From contig DGAD01000006.1 in assembly GCA_002382805.1 (NCBI GenBank), forward strand, positions 1-29,888: 29,888 nt of DNA. Direction: 5' to 3'. This DNA comes from Clostridiales bacterium UBA4039. GTDB taxonomy: Bacteria > Bacillota > Clostridia > Lachnospirales > Vallitaleaceae. This document shows positions 24,521 through 29,888 of this stretch, piece after piece. How positions within the stretch are numbered: the stretch's first letter is position 1; every line of letters starts with the position of its first letter. Below the pieces are notes generated by a model. It ran no database searches, was not told where the DNA came from, and saw only the letters and a program-made list of their open reading frames with translations. A program made the translations under genes and the position numbers.

Positions 24521-25210
24521 CTATATTTTATCTATGGCGTTTCGAAAATTACATACAGCTTTGGCAAGGCTCTCTTGATGATTACCTGTGACAATCGAGC
24601 CAATCATAATCCCCTTTACCTGACACTCTTGCAGATATTTTACATCATCGGCTTGGATATTATGCTGCGTCGGTACAACGATAGGAAGTGTTGAAAGACT
24701 TGCAAGCCTTCTATATTGTAATAAATCTCTTGCGCTAAAGCCTTCTGCATATGTCTCCGGACGCATGATGGAGGCTTCCAGAACATCCACACCAATCTCA
24801 CTTAGATTTTTAATTTCTAAATCTGTATATGTATAATCTACAGCTAACATCTTTGCAATGGTCTGCTCATTAAATATTCTAACCGGTGCATGATGGGCAT
24901 ACAGAGAAATAAAATCAAACCCTGCCCTAACCACCTGGTCAAAATCCTTATCTGCCGATGCCAAGTCTCCTCCAACAACAATGCCGCAAGGTCCTTTAGC
25001 CTCATCTATAATCCTACGAATCACATCGCTTTCTTCTTCAAAGCTTTTAAACGATGTTTTACTTGCCCTATGTTCAACATTTAAGTGTATTTTAACAATA
25101 TCCGCCCCATTCTCCCATGCAGCTTTTGCCAACTGAAGATCATTGCAAGGCAAACTAACGACTAAGCTTAATTTTTTTTTCAATAATTTTTGCATAAATC
25201 TATTGTCCAT
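24521..25210 (-). CDS. TIM-barrel protein, phosphate-binding barrel type
   Basis: This 229-residue single-domain barrel shows strand motifs LSLVVSLPC, GADIVKIHLN, CGIVVGGD, FDFISLYAHH, VDVLEASIMRP, LPIVVPTQ and VKGIMIGSIVTG in order, covering most of a beta/alpha barrel. The late GIMIGS strand fits a phosphate-binding site as in ribulose-phosphate-binding barrels (NanE-like epimerases, for example). The exact reaction is not recognisable. AGGAGG precedes the ATG, and the hyuA stop is eight bases upstream. Confidence 0.7.
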   Translation of the reverse strand: MDNRFMQKLLKKKLSLVVSLPCNDLQLAKAAWENGADIVKIHLNVEHRASKTSFKSFEEESDVIRRIIDEAKGPCGIVVGGDLASADKDFDQVVRAGFDFISLYAHHAPVRIFNEQTIAKMLAVDYTYTDLEIKNLSEIGVDVLEASIMRPETYAEGFSARDLLQYRRLASLSTLPIVVPTQHNIQADDVKYLQECQVKGIMIGSIVTGNHQESLAKAVCNFRNAIDKI

Positions 25211-25218
25211 ATGTCCTC

Positions 25219-27372
25219 CTAACTATTTCGTGGATGTGCCAATAAAACAATAGGCTCATCTTCTTCTAGACCATCGAGTTCGATACGAATTAACTCCATC
25301 ACCTGCTTATAATCTAAGATGGTTGAAAAATCAACCACTCGACTTTTATATAGCATAAAAATCTCAGGAATAATCATGCCGACATCATTATAAATGGATT
25401 CACTTTGGATAAACTCCGGTATTTCACCATTGGCGCGGGTTTGCATATACGCCCCTTTATTTAATTGAAGTTTGACCACCCCAGAATCATCAAGAATTCG
25501 ATAGGTGATTTTATTTTTTGTCATCAGTCCAAAGAATTTTTTTATCTTTTCATGGTTTTGAAAGACGGTTAATCCTTTTGTTTTTGCTACCGCTGTTACA
25601 CGATCTGCTTCTGACTTAAACGCTTTGATGGCACTTGCTGAGATTTCATCCTCGCTCAGGACCTTTTTATCCAGTGCATCTTTGTTCATGTGAAAAGCAC
25701 CTGTTGCTATGGCCCGTAGTATATTCTTTGCATTATCAACTTCAACTTGTACCTCAATGGTACTACTTTGTGCTCCCATGGCTTCTAATCGACCGATAGC
25801 TTCTTTTCGAATAGCAACAATCTCTTGTTCTGTCGGTTCTAATACGGTTCTTTCAATACAGTCTCTTAACATAGCCATTGCTGCACCAATTGCAGATATA
25901 ACCTCTGCTTTTTCAGCAATTATATGCTTCATCTGCATAGATTTTCCCAACCAATTCACCACAGCCGTAGCGCCTCCACCTCCACCTACAAGAGATACCA
26001 GTTCAGCGTCAATGTTATATTCATATAGTAAATCCTCAACAACAGGTCTGACTTTAGCTATCGCTTGGTCTAGAATGTCTTTTGCCAAGTTTTTTGCCGT
26101 TGTATTATAAGCTTTTGCTAATTCGCAAAATACATGGTCGACCGTCTCTTTATTCGCATATGCATAATCGCCTTCTGCGGTCATCCCAAGAACAATGGAT
26201 GCATCTGTAAGGGTTACTGCAAATTGTTTTCCGGCTTTATTTTCTACGATTAGGTAATCGTTTGGATCAGATGGCATGGGTCGAATTAATTTTGGCTTTA
26301 AATCAATCAGTTCATTAGGTTGACTAAAGGCAAGATAGCCTAATCCTGCAATATGCGCGCTTCGTGGTCCCACTTCCAGGACTTTATTATTATGCATCCG
26401 AACCATGGATCCCCCACCTACTCCTACGGTTCTTGAATCTAAGGTTTTTAAGTATGTCAGATGTCCCCCGACATTGGCGCTTTTAATCATCGCCTTGCCA
26501 TTTTTAATGGCAGATATATCTGTACTGGTTCCACCAACCTCTAAAAATATACCATCGGATATCTTGGCATACATAAGGGCGGCGGCAATGCCTGCTGCTG
26601 GCCCTGATAACATTGTTAAAATCGGTCTCTTTTTCATCTGGGGCAAGTCCATAACACCACCATCACTTCGCATAATCATTAATGGTGACGTAATCCCACT
26701 ATCTTTGATACTTTTTTCTGTCAAAAGTGCTGTCGTTGTCATCTTCGGTAAGATACTGGCATTAATGACAGCTGTACGTGTTCGTACCTTTAATCCATAG
26801 AGTTGGGATATCTCATGGCTCGCTGTTGCAGGTAATCCCTTTTCACATGCAGCTTTGACAACCAACGCTTCATTTGTTGTATCATCGACACCAAAAGCTT
26901 CACTGACAACGATGACTTCACAATTTTCATTTTTTAATTCCTCAAGAACTATGCTAATCTCATCTTCATTAAACATTTTACTCCCTGAGTTTATATATCT
27001 ATGGGATGTATCTAATAGTTTTCCTTGGCTTAACTCTAGGGATTTAACTTGGGTGTCGCTCTTTGCTTTTATACCATCTAGTCCCTTACCCATTCCAACA
27101 ATTCCGACTTTTGCAACATCCCCTTCAAGCAAAGCGTTCGTTGCTTGGGTTGTACTATGCGCTACAAAATTAATTTCAGCATTGCTGGCGCCTGTCTGTT
27201 CAATGATGTCCTTAAAAACTTTAATAATCCCTTCTGATACCGACGCCTTTGACAAGTGTGTTGTCGGTGTAACTGCATGTGCAATCACTTCATTTTCCGG
27301 TTGTTGTATAGCTACTGCATGTGTAAAGGTTCCCCCTACATCAATACCTATACGTATAGTCCTTTTTTGCAT
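25219..27372 (-). CDS. HyuA-type hydantoinase/oxoprolinase family protein
   Basis: This 717-residue protein has the N-terminal Hydant_A_N domain (RIGIDVGGTFTHAVAI; HSTTQATNALLEGDVAKVGIVG) and the hydantoinase A domain (LTMLSGPAAGIAAALMYAKI, FLEVGGTSTDISAIKNGK, RTVGVGGGSMVRM, VSLVGGGGGATAVVNWLGK). These are ATP-dependent enzymes that open cyclic amides or carboxylate related compounds, usually together with a HyuB subunit, which is absent here. I set the start at the ATG at 27372 (MQKRTIRIG) after GGGGG; the longer frame covers the intergenic stem-loop. The C-terminal 170 residues look unlike standard HyuA. Confidence 0.9.
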   Translation of the reverse strand: MQKRTIRIGIDVGGTFTHAVAIQQPENEVIAHAVTPTTHLSKASVSEGIIKVFKDIIEQTGASNAEINFVAHSTTQATNALLEGDVAKVGIVGMGKGLDGIKAKSDTQVKSLELSQGKLLDTSHRYINSGSKMFNEDEISIVLEELKNENCEVIVVSEAFGVDDTTNEALVVKAACEKGLPATASHEISQLYGLKVRTRTAVINASILPKMTTTALLTEKSIKDSGITSPLMIMRSDGGVMDLPQMKKRPILTMLSGPAAGIAAALMYAKISDGIFLEVGGTSTDISAIKNGKAMIKSANVGGHLTYLKTLDSRTVGVGGGSMVRMHNNKVLEVGPRSAHIAGLGYLAFSQPNELIDLKPKLIRPMPSDPNDYLIVENKAGKQFAVTLTDASIVLGMTAEGDYAYANKETVDHVFCELAKAYNTTAKNLAKDILDQAIAKVRPVVEDLLYEYNIDAELVSLVGGGGGATAVVNWLGKSMQMKHIIAEKAEVISAIGAAMAMLRDCIERTVLEPTEQEIVAIRKEAIGRLEAMGAQSSTIEVQVEVDNAKNILRAIATGAFHMNKDALDKKVLSEDEISASAIKAFKSEADRVTAVAKTKGLTVFQNHEKIKKFFGLMTKNKITYRILDDSGVVKLQLNKGAYMQTRANGEIPEFIQSESIYNDVGMIIPEIFMLYKSRVVDFSTILDYKQVMELIRIELDGLEEDEPIVLLAHPRNS

Positions 27373-27391
27373 TTGATAACCCCCTGTTTTT

Positions 27392-27428
27392 AAAGAGATA
27401 CAGTACAAAGATTGTACCGCATCTCTTT
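27392..27428 (-). other. 17-bp stem-loop between permease gene and hyuA
   Basis: On the minus-strand RNA, AAAGAGATGCGGTACAA pairs with TTGTACTGTATCTCTTT over a three-base loop, with two G-U wobbles. It lies 19 bases upstream of the hyuA ATG and has no U-run, so it more likely stabilises or processes mRNA than terminates it. Confidence 0.65.
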
Positions 27429-27452
27429 TCATCATTTGGATAAGCCTTGTAT

Positions 27453-28766
27453 TTAATAGAACATTACTGCTGCAATTACTAAACCGATAACGGATGCTAT
27501 CCAAACAAAAGGTAATGTTTTTCGTAAGATATCATTTACGTCACATCCTATAGATGCAGCCGTCCATACATTATGTGTATTGGTCGGATCACATATTCCT
27601 TGAATTTGACCAACGGACATTAAGGCCGCCATAATGGCTAATCCTGACATTCGCCCTGTTGCCATCATAATCGCTCCAATCCCTAATCCCAGTCCCCAAA
27701 CATTCAGCGGTCCACGATATAATGCCAGTGGTGCTAAAATTGCAAAAAACAGTACAAAGGTAAGTCCGGTCGTTGGTAATATCTGAGCTAACTGCGGTCC
27801 TATATTCTCTGTTACTCTTGGATCCATAACTACTTTTAAAAGCATACCTATACCAATAATCAAGAAAATTGCTCCTGCTGAGTTGGATATTCCTTCAATA
27901 ATCGACTTTGTCAGTTGTTTTAAGGAATCCTTATTTATCGTAGTCGCCATACAATACAATATTCCTACAACAAAACCTGTAATAATATCCACTTTTAATC
28001 CTAAAACCATAATAAGTGGTACAATAGGTGTTAACATCGCCAAGAGATTGACCTTTTTTTGTGATACAGCCATAGGTTCTGGTGCTGGCCATGCAATTTT
28101 TTGCTTCGCACGTTTATTGACTCCAAAAAGCTTCCCACCAAATTTGACATCTACTACCACAAATAATAGGCCAAATACTAAAAACACAGCCCCCAAAGGA
28201 TATGCAAACTTACGAATCTGTTCTACACTAAGTCCCATAGCATCCGTATATAATCCCCAGTTAGCTAAGTTAAAAATCCCTCCTGTACTGAGTGAAATTA
28301 ACAAAATACTTCCAGAAGTCAGCGGTTTGATACCAACTGATGCCATAATAGGTAAGGCAATACTTCCGACCATAATAACTGAACCTAATCCTCCAAGTGT
28401 CGTAAATAGTAAGCTAAGAACAATCATGAACGACATTCCAAGTACAAGCGGTCGATCGCCTGCAAGCTCGGATACTTTTCTTACCGATGCTTCTGCGATG
28501 CCTGTAGTTTTTACATATTGTGCCAAAATAGCTCCAAATATCAACATCATCATAGCAGATGCTAATCGTGTCGGTCCTTCTACAAACATAAGTGTAAGGA
28601 TTCCCGCTTGACTTGTCTCTTCAACCATTGTGTCCATAAACGGAATTCCGGAAACTAATGCAATGAGAAATGCCATCACAGGTAGAGCAAATAATGCGGA
28701 TAGCTTCTTCGTGTACATCAGTACACACATCCCAATAAAAATTAAAATAATAAATACAGTTGTCAT
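27453..28766 (-). CDS. Ion-transporter-superfamily permease (GntP/DcuC/CitM-like)
   Basis: This 437-residue protein has about 11-12 membrane helices. The layout is typical of secondary organic-acid transporters of the IT superfamily: N-terminal helices, the FGAILAQYVKTTGIAE amphipathic region, LFTTLGGLGSVIMVGSIALPIM in the first half and LALYRGPLNVWGLGLGIGAI with GQIQGICDPTNTHN in the second half. I cannot decide the family or substrate. It has a GGAGGAGG ribosome binding site, follows the regulator gene by 36 bases and precedes hyuA, so it likely imports the substrate of the pathway. Confidence 0.8.
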   Translation of the reverse strand: MTTVFIILIFIGMCVLMYTKKLSALFALPVMAFLIALVSGIPFMDTMVEETSQAGILTLMFVEGPTRLASAMMMLIFGAILAQYVKTTGIAEASVRKVSELAGDRPLVLGMSFMIVLSLLFTTLGGLGSVIMVGSIALPIMASVGIKPLTSGSILLISLSTGGIFNLANWGLYTDAMGLSVEQIRKFAYPLGAVFLVFGLLFVVVDVKFGGKLFGVNKRAKQKIAWPAPEPMAVSQKKVNLLAMLTPIVPLIMVLGLKVDIITGFVVGILYCMATTINKDSLKQLTKSIIEGISNSAGAIFLIIGIGMLLKVVMDPRVTENIGPQLAQILPTTGLTFVLFFAILAPLALYRGPLNVWGLGLGIGAIMMATGRMSGLAIMAALMSVGQIQGICDPTNTHNVWTAASIGCDVNDILRKTLPFVWIASVIGLVIAAVMFY

Positions 28767-28802
28767 ATAAAACCTCCTCCAAAAGATAATATATATTTTA
28801 GC

Positions 28803-29720
28803 TTAGAGCATAAAATATACGGACTTAAACCATTCTCTCTGCGCAGATATAGCCATGCCAATTTCAACATCATTATCCATTTGTTCAATGCAAATAATTG
28901 TTTTTTGATGTTCTTTGGCAAGTTGGTTCGCCATATTTTTAAACTCCTCTGTAAAATATCGAATAATAATTTTTGATACATCCAAAAATTTTATGAAAAT
29001 ATCTATATGCTCAAAAAATTCATGGATGCTATCAATTTTTCCGGTATAGTTTTCTTGACCGCGGCATATACTATTGTTCAGTACAAGTGCCGCCTTTGTC
29101 TGTGCCGATTCATGATAGCAAAGGTAATTATCCGTCTCTTTTGCATATCCAAACAATCGTTCTCGATAAGCTACTCCATTAGCCAAATGATCAATATATA
29201 TAAACGTTAAAAATTTTCTCTCTAAAATCTCTTTTAAATGGACTTGCTTCCAGTTATATGCATCACAGCTGATAATAATCTGCTCTTTATAATTAATCTC
29301 TGCATCAAGACCGATACCAATCCCTATAATTTTAGGATATGTTCCCATGACTTTTTCGATAGCATTAATTAAGATTTTGATTACGCTGGCGGATGGTTCA
29401 ATCTCTATACCAAAGCTTTCCACAAATTCACCAGCAAAATTTGTGATAACAAAATGAATGTTATTCTTGTATAAGCCTATGCCTAAAAAATGTGCATAAC
29501 TACTATTCATTTTATATATAGCCGAGCGGCGACCACCGATGGATTCTTCAAACCCTGCTTTTTCTAATAAGTCTAACTTGATTAAGCTATTGACCGCCGA
29601 AGAGACTGTTGAGTTACTAAGCTCTGTATTTTCAACCAGGTCTGCTTTGGTTGTCACTTGTTTTGACAGTATACAGACCATAATCTTGGTAAGATTTTTA
29701 ATCTTCATTTTATCTAACAT
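28803..29720 (-). CDS. ROK-like transcriptional regulator
   Basis: This 305-residue protein has an N-terminal winged helix (about 10-65: TTKADLVENTELSNSTVSSA then ESIGGRRSAIYKMN), the usual ROK/NagC arrangement, then a ROK-fold domain (FLGIGLYKNNIHFVITNFAG; IIGIGIGLDAEINY). The ROK zinc motif CxCGxxGC is missing, and the corresponding region (CRGQENYTGKIDSIHEFFEH) is degenerate, so it is a regulator and not a sugar kinase. I use the ATG at 29720, eight bases from AAGGAG; the ATG two codons upstream is too close. First gene of the operon, probably autoregulated. Confidence 0.85.
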   Translation of the reverse strand: MLDKMKIKNLTKIMVCILSKQVTTKADLVENTELSNSTVSSAVNSLIKLDLLEKAGFEESIGGRRSAIYKMNSSYAHFLGIGLYKNNIHFVITNFAGEFVESFGIEIEPSASVIKILINAIEKVMGTYPKIIGIGIGLDAEINYKEQIIISCDAYNWKQVHLKEILERKFLTFIYIDHLANGVAYRERLFGYAKETDNYLCYHESAQTKAALVLNNSICRGQENYTGKIDSIHEFFEHIDIFIKFLDVSKIIIRYFTEEFKNMANQLAKEHQKTIICIEQMDNDVEIGMAISAQREWFKSVYFML

Positions 29721-29779
29721 CAGCATTGCTCCTTATATATTTTTACTTTTTACGAGCTTTGTAAGAAGTATTTGTTTAT

Positions 29780-29808
29780 ACCTTAGCACCTTTGTTTTTC
29801 TTTGTCAA
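29780..29808 (-). promoter_or_regulatory. Promoter of the ROK-hyuA operon
   Basis: On the minus strand a consensus -35 TTGACA (29803-29808), a 17-base spacer and -10 TAAGGT (29780-29785) precede the regulator start. The remaining 80 bases to the window edge are AT-rich with no gene visible. Confidence 0.6.
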
Positions 29809-29888
29809 CTATTTATTATATTTTATTGATGAAAACATTTTTTTTGTGCATAACCAACAACCCTTATAAAACAATAGCAAAAGAAGCC

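Noticed and set aside
25709..28611. Long plus-strand reading frames opposite the hyuA and permease genes
   Set aside because: They are antisense shadows: proline- and serine-rich, without ribosome binding sites, and each faces a clearly conserved gene.
1..29888. CRISPR arrays, complete tRNA or rRNA genes, or riboswitches
   Set aside because: I saw no regularly spaced repeats, no full cloverleaf and no riboswitch core I could recognise on either strand.

Overview
The window reads as chromosome of a low-GC Gram-positive anaerobe of the Clostridia (my guess is a Lachnospirales or Vallitalea-like lineage). The support is AT-rich DNA, strong AGGAGG-type ribosome binding sites, YesM/YesN-type signalling, a 4-Cys TSCPD protein and the mix of TRAP, hydantoinase-like and ROK genes. 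Almost every gene except the second insertion sequence lies on the minus strand, so the functional order runs from high to low coordinates. No stretch longer than 300 bases lacks a gene.

Region 1 (1-7741) is an accessory island. It holds two decayed IS3-family elements (69-1332 minus, 3140-4332 plus), a fragment resembling the 3' end of a tRNA or tmRNA (1379-1402, possibly an attachment-site scar), an unrecognised two-gene membrane cassette with its own good promoter (1489-2949), and a two-gene Hachiman-type anti-phage system (hamA 6953-7741, hamB 4489-6960).

Region 2 (7978-19029) looks like one physiological unit. A three-gene sensory operon (UgpB-like lipoprotein, YesM-type histidine kinase, YesN/AraC-type response regulator; 19029 to 14308) is followed by a TRAP transporter operon dctP-dctQ-dctM with a cytosolic glycerophosphodiester phosphodiesterase (14229 to 10541), then DUF47 and PiT phosphate transport genes (10311 to 8574), then a YccF-like membrane protein. 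Two nearly identical pairs of 20-bp direct repeats lie upstream of dctP and of the DUF47-pit operon. Each sits 22-23 bp from an identical TATGAT -10 box, so both operons are probably targets of the same regulator, most simply the YesN-type protein encoded next to the first site. I infer a regulated route for taking up and cleaving a phosphorylated organic compound, coupled to phosphate movement.

Region 3 (19325-29888) has a small 4-Cys TSCPD gene (19325-19594), then a tightly packed operon read from 29720 down to 19740. Its genes are a ROK-like regulator, an ion-transporter-superfamily permease, a stand-alone HyuA-type protein, a TIM-barrel protein, a DUF4127 protein, an FAD-dependent oxidoreductase, a small HExxH protein and a secreted protein of unknown function, ending at a clear terminator. 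It looks like an undescribed catabolic pathway for a compound I cannot name.
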